NCBI GenBank assembly: GCA_050953825.1
Contig: JBMNNF010000001.1
Coordinates: forward strand, 10,420 to 74,419
Length of the DNA: 64,000 nucleotides
Origin: DUQW01 sp050953825
GTDB taxonomy: Bacteria > Bacillota_I > Bacilli_A > Acholeplasmatales > Acholeplasmataceae
Direction of reading: 5' to 3'
Shown here piece by piece: positions 1 through 8,666 of this stretch (its first letter is position 1; every line of letters starts with the position of its first letter). Below the pieces are notes generated by a model, which had not been told where the DNA came from, ran no database searches, and saw only the letters and a program-made list of their open reading frames with translations. Both the position numbers and the translations under genes were made by a program.

Positions 1-641
1 ATGAAGCGTGGGGTATTACTAAACAAGCGGCTAAGGATCCTGTTAAATTAGAAAGAGCCATCTACTTATTTGACTACTTATATGATCCAGAAGAAGGAGC
101 TAACTTACATTTATTTGGACCAAAAGAATGGCGTTCAACCGAAACAGTTGAATACAAAGGTGAACAAATTCCTAAATTCAGTGAAGCAGCTATGGAACAA
201 ATGCGTACATTAGCTGGTGGTAATATGATTAACTACTTAAGAGACTATGTTGGTGCAACACAACCAATTGGTCATGTCAGAAGTTTAGGATTAGAACTAC
301 AAACTGTTTCTGATCAAGGTATGGCGGGATACAAGAGAGTTAGTAACGCAGCTGAAGCTAAAGTCTTGAGATTAATAGGTATTTATAGTACTAAAGATAA
401 ATGGTATCAACCAGTACCAAACGTCTTCCCATTAACAACTGCTCAAGAAAACTTAATTAAAGAAGTTAAGCAAGCGTTTGATACTTATTGGGGTGATAAC
501 GTCTTGTACACAATTGTTAAAGAAGGTATTAAAGGTGATCGTAGATCGGCTTATAATAACCTATTAGTCCACAATAATAAAAATTGGACTCAAGATTTCC
601 TAGATTATTATCAAGAAGCTTTAGATGATCTAGGCAAATAA
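1..641 (+). CDS. Extracellular sugar-binding protein of an ABC importer, C-terminal part (5' truncated by window edge)
   Basis: The frame is open from base 3 to the TAA at 639-641, so the gene begins before the window; about 212 residues are visible. The segment AWGITKQAAKDP...YLFDYLYDPEEGANLHLFG resembles the C-terminal lobe of family 1 extracellular solute-binding proteins (LplA/COG1653 type), where a 'sitting' residue block of this kind follows the hinge. In the family these lipoproteins capture oligosaccharides outside the membrane and deliver them to two permease subunits. No permease is visible here; they are presumably upstream. The MsmK-type ATPase at 1774 and the polygalacturonase at 4152 suggest pectin-derived sugars as cargo. 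The assignment to the binding-protein family is fairly secure, the substrate is inference. Confidence 0.8.
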   Translation, partial: EAWGITKQAAKDPVKLERAIYLFDYLYDPEEGANLHLFGPKEWRSTETVEYKGEQIPKFSEAAMEQMRTLAGGNMINYLRDYVGATQPIGHVRSLGLELQTVSDQGMAGYKRVSNAAEAKVLRLIGIYSTKDKWYQPVPNVFPLTTAQENLIKEVKQAFDTYWGDNVLYTIVKEGIKGDRRSAYNNLLVHNNKNWTQDFLDYYQEALDDLGK

Positions 642-669
642 AAACGAGGTTTTAAAAAAATAATCAGTT

Positions 670-696
670 TAGGAAGTGCCTTTTTGGCACTTCCTA
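670..696 (+). terminator. Stem-loop after the sugar-binding protein gene
   Basis: Perfect inverted repeat with arms TAGGAAGTGCC (670-680) and GGCACTTCCTA (686-696) around a five-T loop. The tract after it (AGACAATTTT) is only weakly T-rich, so it may be a leaky terminator or an mRNA-stabilising hairpin. Such hairpins commonly keep binding-protein message more abundant than the downstream genes of the same operon. Confidence 0.6.
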
Positions 697-724
697 GACA
701 ATTTTAAAAAAAGAGGCGATAAAA

Positions 725-1294
725 ATGAAAACAAAGAAACAAATATTTATTCCAGTTTTGGTATTACTGGTATTAATATTAATCTATGCGTTAGGTTTTA
801 GTAGTAACGTTGCATATACGAATAAAGATTTCATTCTTTCAAGAAGTGATTATGCAATGGCTGATTTTAATGCAAAATCTCAAAAAATGAACAACTTACT
901 ATTTTATTACACCATTGTGTTATTTTTAATGCTGCTAGCGGTATATGCTGTTCAAAGTCATAAAAGAACTAAATATTTGCTATCAAATGTTATTACAATT
1001 AGCATCTTATCAGCTGGAATGGTTGGGTTTGCATTAATCAATTTTATTAAATTACCAGGTTTTATCGCTGAATACAACAAAATTTTAACTGATCATCCTG
1101 AGCAAATTGAAATAAGTCAACGCATTAGTAGTTTAATTCCGACTAAAGGAATGTATTATTTCGGCTTAGTATTATCAGTCGTATCATTACTATATGCGAT
1201 ATTGATGATTATTTTATTAATTTTAAAAATGAAACATCAAAAAGAATATATTGCAAAGAGAAACGAGGTGTTAGCCAATGCCAAAGAGGTATGA
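725..1294 (+). CDS. Hypothetical four-TM membrane protein in the sugar-uptake operon
   Basis: 189 residues with a basic start (MKTKKQ) and about four hydrophobic segments, near residues 8-26, 58-78, 90-112 and 140-168, ending in a basic cytoplasmic tail. A GAGGCG ribosome binding site sits eight bases before the ATG. It does not look like an ABC permease: it is too short and lacks the EAA loop. It is followed by a second small membrane protein that overlaps its end by 17 bases, so the two are translationally coupled. I do not recognise the family. Its position between a sugar-binding protein and the matching ATPase suggests a role with the importer or in envelope adaptation, which is inference only. 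Confidence 0.7.
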   Translation: MKTKKQIFIPVLVLLVLILIYALGFSSNVAYTNKDFILSRSDYAMADFNAKSQKMNNLLFYYTIVLFLMLLAVYAVQSHKRTKYLLSNVITISILSAGMVGFALINFIKLPGFIAEYNKILTDHPEQIEISQRISSLIPTKGMYYFGLVLSVVSLLYAILMIILLILKMKHQKEYIAKRNEVLANAKEV

Positions 1295-1784
1295 AAAATT
1301 ACGCTATCAACCAAATCGTGTTTCCCAATGGTTAATTATGGGGGGCATGATATTTATGGTGATTGCGTTATTTAGTGTAATTAATGTTTATCGTTATACC
1401 ACACTAACTACAGCAGGAATCATTTTACCAAATATTTGGGTTGGAATTGAAATTTTAGTAGCGATATTTGTTATGTTAATATCATTTCTTTTAGGAGAAA
1501 AATATAAGACATACGATAAATCATGGCACTGGGTTGGATTCGCTTTAACAGCCTATTCACTAATTAAAATATTTATTTTCCCAATTATTTTATATAATAA
1601 ATTTTTAGACATGATTGCAGATGGTGAAATTATCAAATATAAACCAAAACAATGGCTAGCACTAGTTATTATCTGTTTAGTTGTCTCTGCAGCATTGTAC
1701 CTTGCAGGAACACTTTTGAGTATTAAAAAAACTGGCCAACTAGGCAAATATTATGAGGAGTTGAGTTTGGAAGATGAAGAATAA
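1278..1784 (+). CDS. Hypothetical four-TM membrane protein in the sugar-uptake operon
   Basis: 168 residues. Hydrophobic segments lie near residues 18-38, 50-72, 84-106 and 126-148, and the C-terminus is acidic (ELSLEDEE). The gene overlaps its upstream neighbour by 17 bases and the downstream ATPase by 11 bases, so it belongs to one tightly packed operon. The topology resembles the upstream protein, and they could be distant paralogues or partners, but no diagnostic motif is visible. The family is unknown to me. A role in assembly or regulation of the importer is only a guess from position. Confidence 0.7.
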   Translation: MPKRYEKLRYQPNRVSQWLIMGGMIFMVIALFSVINVYRYTTLTTAGIILPNIWVGIEILVAIFVMLISFLLGEKYKTYDKSWHWVGFALTAYSLIKIFIFPIILYNKFLDMIADGEIIKYKPKQWLALVIICLVVSAALYLAGTLLSIKKTGQLGKYYEELSLEDEE

Positions 1785-2934
1785 TTTAGAAACGAACTTA
1801 ATAAAAGATGTTGTCTCTGAAGCTGGTGATTTGATATTTAAAAATGTCGGTAAGGTATATCCAAATGGTTTTGAGGCGGTTAAAGATTTCAACTTAGAAG
1901 TTAAACCAAGTGAACTAATTGTCTTAGTTGGACCTTCTGGATGTGGTAAATCAACAGCGATTAGAATGATTGCTGGACTAGAAGAAATTACTAGCGGCGA
2001 ATTAATTTCTAATGGAAGAGTCTTAAACAATGTTGCACCAAAAGATCGAGATATTGCAATGGTATTCCAAAACTACGCGCTTTATGCCCATATGACGGTT
2101 TATCATAATATGGCATTTAGTTTAATGATTAGACGAGAAAACGAAGATGTAATTCATGAGAAAGTCATGAAGGCAGCTCGAATTTTAGGATTAGAACCTT
2201 ACTTAAATAGAAGACCAGCTCAATTATCTGGTGGACAACGTCAAAGAGTAGCGATTGGAAGAGCTATCGTGAGAAGTCCAAGAGTTTTCTTATTAGATGA
2301 ACCATTATCTAACTTAGATGCTAAATTACGTGGTCAAATGCGTAAAGAGTTGAAACAACTTCAAACGTCACTACAAGCCACAATGATTTATGTAACTCAC
2401 GACCAAATTGAAGCGGTTACTATGGCCGATCGCATTGTGATTATGGATAAAGGGGTCATTCAACAAGTGGGAACACCGGTTGAAGTTTATACTGACCCAA
2501 GTAACTTATTTGTGGCAAACTTCATTGGAACACCACCAATGAATGTCTTTAAAGTCAGAATTAATGAAAAGGGTAAAGTTGTTTTAATTGATCATCAAAA
2601 CGAATCGCGACAAACAATTATTAATGTTGAAAAACACCCAGCTTATGAAACCCTATTAAATAATTATTGTGGTAAAACCGTATATTTAGGAGTTAGACCA
2701 GAAAATATTGAAATTCACAGACTAAAAGATAAAAGATCTCCTTATCGTACAGTTATTGATACTTACGAATTACTAGGTTCAGAATCATTAATTCACTTTA
2801 AGATTGATAAACAAAGCGTTGTCGCTAAAATTAAAGATCATGAAAGATTAAATACTTTTGATGAAGTACAATTTGAGTTTTTGGTAGAACATATGTATTT
2901 CTTTGATGAGGAAAGTGAGAAGAGAATAAGATGA
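1774..2934 (+). CDS. Sugar ABC transporter ATP-binding protein, MsmK/UgpC family
   Basis: 386 residues. Walker A GPSGCGKST, Q-loop in VFQNYALY, signature LSGGQRQR, Walker B FLLDEPLSNLD and the H-loop histidine in VTHDQ are all present, followed by a C-terminal TOBE/MOP-type regulatory domain containing GVRPENIE. This is the MsmK/UgpC/MalK layout that energises uptake of oligosaccharides from the inner membrane face. It carries about 25 residues before the usual start of the ATPase fold (FKNVGKVYPNG), more than its paralogue at 9332. It overlaps neighbours on both sides. With the binding protein at the window start it should form part of the same importer. Function is secure, substrate inferred as pectin oligomers. 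Confidence 0.93.
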   Translation: MKNNLETNLIKDVVSEAGDLIFKNVGKVYPNGFEAVKDFNLEVKPSELIVLVGPSGCGKSTAIRMIAGLEEITSGELISNGRVLNNVAPKDRDIAMVFQNYALYAHMTVYHNMAFSLMIRRENEDVIHEKVMKAARILGLEPYLNRRPAQLSGGQRQRVAIGRAIVRSPRVFLLDEPLSNLDAKLRGQMRKELKQLQTSLQATMIYVTHDQIEAVTMADRIVIMDKGVIQQVGTPVEVYTDPSNLFVANFIGTPPMNVFKVRINEKGKVVLIDHQNESRQTIINVEKHPAYETLLNNYCGKTVYLGVRPENIEIHRLKDKRSPYRTVIDTYELLGSESLIHFKIDKQSVVAKIKDHERLNTFDEVQFEFLVEHMYFFDEESEKRIR

Positions 2935-3632
2935 AAAAATTATGGAGTAAATTAAAAACATATTATTCATATAATAAGTATCGCTTACCAATAATATTTA
3001 GTCTTATTGGAATGTTTCTCTTAACAGCATTTCCAGGCCTACATTATGAGTATTGGTATGAAAAGGATTCAAAGTTTAATGCTATTTCAGTATTTTTAAT
3101 CATGATATTAGCAGTTTTACAATTGGTAAATGCGATTAACCTTAGTGCAAAAAAAGATAAGAAAACTGAATACATATTTACCATATTATTCACGGTTTTT
3201 AACGTAATAATTGGATTTTTTGCGTATTTATATATAAGTCCTTATTTTGATGGATGGAATTCTAAATACTTTAAATCAATTTTCGTCATCTTACTTGGAA
3301 TCGTCTTCTTTATAATTGCTAATGTGTTCGCATTTATTTATTTAGGGTATGATACTAAAGCTTCACTTAATGAAATTATCGCCCAGTTAAATGCTGAAGA
3401 CGAGGAAGCAATAGATGATAATCAAGAAGTTGAATTACCAGAAGAAGTAACTGTAGAAAATACACCAAAACCTGAAAAGTTAGAAACTCAGCCGTTAACT
3501 AAACTAGAGTTAGAAGCTAAAACGGTAGCTGAATTAAAAGAATTAGCCAAAGAAAACAATTTAACTGGCTATTCTACACTGAAAAAAACTGAATTAGTAG
3601 ATCTTCTTGTTAGAGAAAAAGTTAGAGGATGA
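2931..3632 (+). CDS. Membrane protein with C-terminal SAP/Rho_N-like domain
   Basis: 233 residues. The N-terminal ~140 residues carry four hydrophobic segments (near 18-35, 50-68, 80-100 and 115-138). An acidic linker follows (about residues 145-180). The final ~40 residues, with TVAELKELAKENNLTGYSTLKKTELVDLL, match the pattern of the SAP-like Rho N-terminal (Rho_N) domain, a helical module usually associated with nucleic acid binding. Tethering such a domain to the membrane is unusual, though similar tails occur on diverse Bacillota proteins of unknown role. The start ATG overlaps the ATPase stop as ATGA. Membrane topology and the tail domain are seen in the sequence; function is unknown. 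Confidence 0.75.
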   Translation: MKKLWSKLKTYYSYNKYRLPIIFSLIGMFLLTAFPGLHYEYWYEKDSKFNAISVFLIMILAVLQLVNAINLSAKKDKKTEYIFTILFTVFNVIIGFFAYLYISPYFDGWNSKYFKSIFVILLGIVFFIIANVFAFIYLGYDTKASLNEIIAQLNAEDEEAIDDNQEVELPEEVTVENTPKPEKLETQPLTKLELEAKTVAELKELAKENNLTGYSTLKKTELVDLLVREKVRG

Positions 3633-4165
3633 GCAAAAACAACAAAGATTTAAAACCTTATAAAACTAATAAAATATCAAATTGGCCGACCGGACTGAAA
3701 GTATTTTTACTGAAAGCTTGGACTGCTGGTATGGTATTTTATTTTATGTTTATGAGTTTAGCAGTGTTCAAAGCTTTACAAAACCCAATTGATCGTTGGG
3801 TAATTGTAACGCTGGTCATGATTTTACTAAATGAATATTTAATTAACGGCTTAATTAAAAGTATGGAACAAGATTACATTATCCGTAATAAACATGCGAT
3901 GTTTATTAAAGGAAAATGGTCGATTGTCTTTAATATCTTTTATATATTTTTAGTGATGGTTATCACTGTGGTTGTTGGTGGTATTTTCATTGGATGGGGA
4001 ATTTCACTATCTAAATTATTTATGCCAGGAGAAGCGGCAACTTGGGAACCATTTACCTTTGGGTTAATTTATTATGCCGTTGATACATTTTTAGTTTTCT
4101 TTGTTTGGCAAATTAAAAAGATTATAAGAGAAAAAAAGGAAGGGGATAAAAATGAAGTTCAATAA
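3629..4165 (+). CDS. Hypothetical membrane protein in the pectin operon
   Basis: 178 residues with about four hydrophobic segments (near 22-45, 55-75, 98-125 and 140-162) and a strongly charged cytoplasmic tail (KKIIREKKEGDKNE). The start overlaps the upstream stop by four bases and the end overlaps the polygalacturonase start by 14 bases, so expression is coupled to both. I see no catalytic or transport motif and do not recognise the family. It is the fourth small polytopic membrane protein of this operon. Confidence 0.7.
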   Translation: MSKNNKDLKPYKTNKISNWPTGLKVFLLKAWTAGMVFYFMFMSLAVFKALQNPIDRWVIVTLVMILLNEYLINGLIKSMEQDYIIRNKHAMFIKGKWSIVFNIFYIFLVMVITVVVGGIFIGWGISLSKLFMPGEAATWEPFTFGLIYYAVDTFLVFFVWQIKKIIREKKEGDKNEVQ

Positions 4166-5702
4166 ATTATTTATTTCAACAAGAAGTGCTAGTTTTGAAT
4201 TAGATAATCAAGACATTTATTATGCAAAAGAAAAGTTTAATGTTTATTTAAATAATAAACTAGTTAAGGAAAATGTTAAGACTAATGTTTTCTCATTATA
4301 TAATTTAAAACCTAATACTAAATATCAAGTTAGAGTGAATAATTACACTTTGGAAATAGAAACGCAGTTTGAATCAACAGCTGTTAACGTTAAAGATTTT
4401 GGCGCTAAAGGTGATGGTAAAACCGATGATACTTATTCAATTCAAGCCGCTATTAGTAGTGCTCCCAATGATGCGACTGTTGTAATACCTAAAGGAACAT
4501 ATTATATTTCGCCAATATTTTTAAAAAGTAATATTACCATTGAGTTACAAAAAGGAGCGACTTTATTAGGAAATGTTGATCGAAAAAATTACCCAATTAT
4601 TCCTCCTTATCTATATACAAATGATGGTAAAAGATTAGATATCGGTAGTTGGGAAGGAGTTCCTCAAGATATTTTTGCCACGATTATTACTGGTATTTTT
4701 GTTGAAAATGTTAATATTATTGGTGAGGGTGTAATTGACGCTAACGCTCAAAATTCTGATTGGTGGAAATACCCAGTGGAAAAAATTGGTGGAGCTTTCC
4801 GTCCGCGAGGTATTTATTTAAATAGATGTAAGAATGTTGGTCTTCATGGTATATCAGTTAAAAATACACCATCATGGAATATCCATCCAATTTATTGTAA
4901 GGATGTCAATATTATTGATTTATATTTAGAAAGCGATAAAGATTCACCAAATACTGATGGGTGTAATCCAGAGTCATGTGACGGCATTAACATTATTGGC
5001 GTTAATTTCTCGGTTGGTGATGATTGTATCGCAATTAAGAGTGGTAAAAAACACGAAGGAATGAATCCACCAGTACCGTGTAATAACCTTAATATTAGAA
5101 ATTGTCATATGGCATACGGACACGGTGCGGTTGTCTTAGGTAGTGAAATTAGTGGGGGAATTACTAATTTAAATGTTACTAGATGTTATTTTGAACATAC
5201 TGATCGTGGTTTAAGAATTAAGACAAGACGTGGTAGAGGTCGTTCGTCGGTAATTGATAATGTAGTTTTTGATAACATTTATATGGATCACGTTTTATCG
5301 CCATTAACTATTAATATGTTTTATAATTGCGTTGATCCAGATAAGCATAGCGAATATGTATGGTCAAAAGAGAAATTACCAATTGATGAAAATACGCCGT
5401 ATTTAGGTAATTTCACGTTTAAAAACATCGTCTGTGATAACGTTCAAGTGGCATCATCATATTTCTATGGTTTACCTGAAGAATCAATCAAAAGTGTTAC
5501 AATAGAAAATGTCGTATTTAATATTAAAAAAGAAGGTGCCGTAAGCGGCGAACCGGTAATGATGGAGTTTATTGAAACGATGACTCAACAAGGAATTATC
5601 GCTCATAATGTTGATAAATTAGTTATTAAAAATACTAAAATCAACGATCAAGTTGGTGAACCAATCGTTACCTCTGGAGTTAAGGAATTTGTTTTAAAGT
5701 AA
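4152..5702 (+). CDS. Cytoplasmic polygalacturonase, glycoside hydrolase family 28
   Basis: 516 residues. Residues 1-76 look like a fibronectin type III-like domain (LKPNTKYQVRVNN), and VKDFGAKGDGKTDD then opens the GH28 right-handed beta-helix. The four family motifs are present: SPNTDG (D269), GDDC (D290, D291), GHG (H324) and RIK (R355, K357). These are the known catalytic acids and substrate-binding residues. No signal peptide is present, so it probably acts in the cytoplasm on imported oligogalacturonides, as an exo-acting enzyme releasing galacturonate; exo mode is inferred from location. It is the last gene of the uptake operon, with an AAGGGG ribosome binding site. Confidence 0.92.
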   Translation: MKFNKLFISTRSASFELDNQDIYYAKEKFNVYLNNKLVKENVKTNVFSLYNLKPNTKYQVRVNNYTLEIETQFESTAVNVKDFGAKGDGKTDDTYSIQAAISSAPNDATVVIPKGTYYISPIFLKSNITIELQKGATLLGNVDRKNYPIIPPYLYTNDGKRLDIGSWEGVPQDIFATIITGIFVENVNIIGEGVIDANAQNSDWWKYPVEKIGGAFRPRGIYLNRCKNVGLHGISVKNTPSWNIHPIYCKDVNIIDLYLESDKDSPNTDGCNPESCDGINIIGVNFSVGDDCIAIKSGKKHEGMNPPVPCNNLNIRNCHMAYGHGAVVLGSEISGGITNLNVTRCYFEHTDRGLRIKTRRGRGRSSVIDNVVFDNIYMDHVLSPLTINMFYNCVDPDKHSEYVWSKEKLPIDENTPYLGNFTFKNIVCDNVQVASSYFYGLPEESIKSVTIENVVFNIKKEGAVSGEPVMMEFIETMTQQGIIAHNVDKLVIKNTKINDQVGEPIVTSGVKEFVLK

Positions 5703-5705
5703 TTT

Positions 5706-5739
5706 GGTAATAGCATAGATCGTTGTCTATGCTATTATC
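5706..5739 (+). terminator. Strong stem-loop after the polygalacturonase gene
   Basis: Arms AATAGCATAGA (5709-5719) and TCTATGCTATT (5726-5736) pair perfectly around TCGTTG, with about three more pairs outside, one of them a G-T wobble. There is no clear T tract, so it may act as a weak terminator or a 3'-end stabiliser. Confidence 0.55.
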
Positions 5740-5772
5740 ATAAAGAAATATATTTATAGGGGAATGATTTTT

Positions 5773-7206
5773 ATGGACATTTCAATTAAGGAACAAAAAC
5801 GTCGTGATTCAATATTGAATGATTCACTTTGGAAAGTGTTTCTCGCAATACTGATTCCGATTGCAATGTATAATTTTTTAATATACTTATTCGGTGTCTT
5901 TGATTTAAAAATTATTTCAATGTTTCCCAACGACCCCAAAGATTCAGTAGCATTCTTTGACGAAATCAAAAATGCGATATCAGCTTTCGGAACCGGATTT
6001 GCTACTGGAGGTGCTGTTATAGTAGCTAATCTTTATGGCAAAGGTGATATTAGAGAAGCGAGAAGAAATGCTGGAGTTGTTTTAATTCTAACATTGATTA
6101 TTAGTGCTGTTATTATTACAGTGACTGTTTTGGGAGTAATACCGATTTTAAAAGCGTTAAACTTCAATAGAAACATTATTGCTGAAGGACAAGTATATTT
6201 TTATATCCAAATCTCAACTACCGCTTTAAATGCGATTAACGTCGTTTTTATTGGTTTAGAAAGAGCCAAGAAAAATACTAAAACAATTATTATTATGAAT
6301 ATTTCAATTGCGGTAATTAAAGTTGTTTTAACGTTAGTATTCGTATTTGGATTTGGTTTGAATTCGATTGAATGGATTGCTATGACAACCTTACTAGCTC
6401 AACTGTCACTAACGGTGTTTGTCGTTTTCCAAATGTTTAATAAGAAAAATATCTTCAAAATTGATTTAAAAGATTTGTCATTTAACAAGAAGTACGTTAA
6501 AGATATGATCAAAATTTCAATTCCAATAGTTTTAGGAAGATTTACTTTTAGTTTTGGTAAGGTTATCGTCAACTATTTTGCGACAGTTTATTATGGTGCG
6601 GCTTCACTAGCGGCATTATCAATTACTTACAAAGCTAACTTAGGATTTGGGGCAATTGCCTCTACTACTGAAGAAGCGTCAGCGACAATTATTTCACAAA
6701 ATGTCGGCAATAAAAACCCAAAACGAGCTTTTAGAACTGTTTGGATAGCCTTTATTTATACTTTAATATTAACAGTAATTGGTGTTGTTTTGATTACTTT
6801 ATTAGCTGATTATGCAGTAAAATTTTTTATCGCTAAACCAGCAGTTGGGGCTTCAGCCGTAATTTGGGATGAATATTATATGAAAATTGAATTAGCAAAA
6901 AACTTATTAATGACTGAAAGATTTTCGATGATGTTTTCCGCATTTGTCGGAGTGTTTTTAGGTGGATTCTTTGGTTTTAAGATTACTAAACTTTCGTATA
7001 TTGCTAATGCGATTAGAATTTTTATATTTAGAATTCCTATTTTAATTTTGCTACATCATTTTTCAGCTAATCCTAATTATATTAATATTGGAAAAACGAT
7101 GGTTTTAAGTAACTTATTTACGGCAATATCGGTTATGGTTATGTTTATGATTTTTTACTTTAAACATAAAGCTAATAACTTTGCCCACTATTTAGAAATT
7201 GTATGA
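5773..7206 (+). CDS. MATE-family multidrug/Na+ efflux transporter
   Basis: About 477 residues with some twelve hydrophobic segments arranged as two halves. Typical MATE features include the N-terminal helix LWKVFLAILIPIAMYNFL, an FIGLERAKKNT stretch after the fourth helix and GRFTFSFGKVIVNYFA at the start of the second half. These transporters exchange drugs or metabolites for Na+ or H+. An upstream in-frame ATG exists at 5764, but the AGGGGA ribosome binding site (5758-5763) touches it directly, while the ATG at 5773 lies nine bases downstream, so 5773 is preferred. A four-base ATGA overlap couples it to the next gene. Substrate unknown. Confidence 0.88.
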   Translation: MDISIKEQKRRDSILNDSLWKVFLAILIPIAMYNFLIYLFGVFDLKIISMFPNDPKDSVAFFDEIKNAISAFGTGFATGGAVIVANLYGKGDIREARRNAGVVLILTLIISAVIITVTVLGVIPILKALNFNRNIIAEGQVYFYIQISTTALNAINVVFIGLERAKKNTKTIIIMNISIAVIKVVLTLVFVFGFGLNSIEWIAMTTLLAQLSLTVFVVFQMFNKKNIFKIDLKDLSFNKKYVKDMIKISIPIVLGRFTFSFGKVIVNYFATVYYGAASLAALSITYKANLGFGAIASTTEEASATIISQNVGNKNPKRAFRTVWIAFIYTLILTVIGVVLITLLADYAVKFFIAKPAVGASAVIWDEYYMKIELAKNLLMTERFSMMFSAFVGVFLGGFFGFKITKLSYIANAIRIFIFRIPILILLHHFSANPNYINIGKTMVLSNLFTAISVMVMFMIFYFKHKANNFAHYLEIV

Positions 7207-7745
7207 AAAAATTAATTGAGAATATTCTTAATGATGAACTAGTCATTAAACCTAATATTAAATACATTTATCAAAAACACGAAATAGAGGTTGTTTTTAT
7301 TGAGAACTCTGAATATAACCAATATTTAATTGATGAAAAAATTAGCCATAAATATCTATTTGATAACAAACATAAAAAACACCTATTAATCGTGACTGAA
7401 GACAAATACCAAGAACTTCCTTCATTATTTAGTGAACTCGTTATTAAAGCTACGTTAAGGGTGTTTGTTAACCGCAAAAAGACAAGAGATGTAATTAGAC
7501 CAATTGTCTTTATTATTGGCATTATTACCCTTTTAGCCAATATATTTATTTTAAGAAAATATCCATTTAAAGAAGTTTTCTTTGTTCCGATTATTAGTGT
7601 TATTATTTTATTCTTACTATTTAGATATGCCTCTAAGCTAATGGACGAATTATATTTTAAAGATCAACAAAAAACGAGAGAACATCTATTAAAAGCTTTA
7701 CCGGATTTAGCTAAAGATTTAGCAGAAGATAAAAAAAAGAATTAA
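7203..7745 (+). CDS. Hypothetical protein with two C-terminal TM segments
   Basis: 180 residues. The first ~95 are soluble and charged, two hydrophobic helices follow near 100-116 and 124-142, and a basic tail (about 145-180) ends in KKKN. It overlaps the MATE stop by four bases, and it ends four bases inside the convergent gene on the other strand. I recognise no family. The coupling suggests an accessory to the MATE exporter, which is inference. Confidence 0.65.
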   Translation: MKKLIENILNDELVIKPNIKYIYQKHEIEVVFIENSEYNQYLIDEKISHKYLFDNKHKKHLLIVTEDKYQELPSLFSELVIKATLRVFVNRKKTRDVIRPIVFIIGIITLLANIFILRKYPFKEVFFVPIISVIILFLLFRYASKLMDELYFKDQQKTREHLLKALPDLAKDLAEDKKKN

Positions 7746-8605
7746 GCATTCTTTTTAATTCTTTTTCTAATAAATATGGCAGATATGATAACACCAACGA
7801 TTACTACATAAATCCCCATATAAATCCAAATTAAGTAATTATATTGATCTTGGCCTTCAAAAATATGGTAGTTATAATTACTTTCGTTAAGTGTTAATAA
7901 TTGTTCTTTAGTTGGTTTTAAAAAACCACCAGACCTAACGGTCAATGTTTTGGTGACAGTATCATAAAAATGATTTAAGTCACTTGGATAGTTTTCAAAT
8001 TCAGATAATACGAATTGAGTTTCTAAACCATTAGCTTCATTTAAAACTAGTTCAAATAATTCTACGTTTTTATAGGTAAAAACAGCGGTATTAAGTTTAT
8101 TTAGTTTATTGGAAGTAACAGTATTGTTCAGTCCAAAAATGGGAAAATCAAGGTCTTTAACGACATATGCAGCTTCATTGCTGCTAGCAGTGATATTATT
8201 TTCGTAGTAACCAATAATTGTTAAATATGGGGTTGTTTCAAGGCTTGATTTAAATTCGTTGACAATACCATGAAAATAGTATTTAATTTTATCATCAAAC
8301 ATCAGAGGCATTGTTTGATAAATGTCAATATTGATATCAATATCAACTGATTGATTATCAATTATTACAGTTTTGGAATAAACAATTGTTCCGACTATGG
8401 TTTTATTATACATAAAGTCTTTTAAGGAGAAAAGACGTTCAACAAATAAAGGATCTTTATTATTTTCTAAAGTATTTTCTCCCTTTTCAGTTAAAACTAC
8501 TTCTTTAATATATTTGTCGTTACGAGCTGAAATTCCACTATTAAAGAATAAACCGAAAAGTGCGACTAACATAAAACCTAAAACAAAATATGCAAATATT
8601 TTCAC
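7742..8605 (-). CDS. Hypothetical membrane-anchored extracytoplasmic protein
   Basis: 287 residues from a GTG start preceded by AGGTGA four bases upstream. An N-terminal hydrophobic helix (residues 3-21) and a C-terminal helix (about 258-280) followed by RKRIKK bracket a ~235-residue beta-rich central domain, expected outside the cell. No catalytic motif or known fold is apparent to me. It is a single-gene unit transcribed opposite to its neighbours, converging on the MATE operon and diverging from the PucR-like regulator at 8667. Topology is supported by sequence, function is unknown. Confidence 0.65.
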   Translation of the reverse strand: MKIFAYFVLGFMLVALFGLFFNSGISARNDKYIKEVVLTEKGENTLENNKDPLFVERLFSLKDFMYNKTIVGTIVYSKTVIIDNQSVDIDINIDIYQTMPLMFDDKIKYYFHGIVNEFKSSLETTPYLTIIGYYENNITASSNEAAYVVKDLDFPIFGLNNTVTSNKLNKLNTAVFTYKNVELFELVLNEANGLETQFVLSEFENYPSDLNHFYDTVTKTLTVRSGGFLKPTKEQLLTLNESNYNYHIFEGQDQYNYLIWIYMGIYVVIVGVIISAIFIRKRIKKNA

Positions 8606-8666
8606 AATATCACCTATAAATATGATACATTATTTCTAAATAATTACAAGTAAAAAGAGGTCGTTT

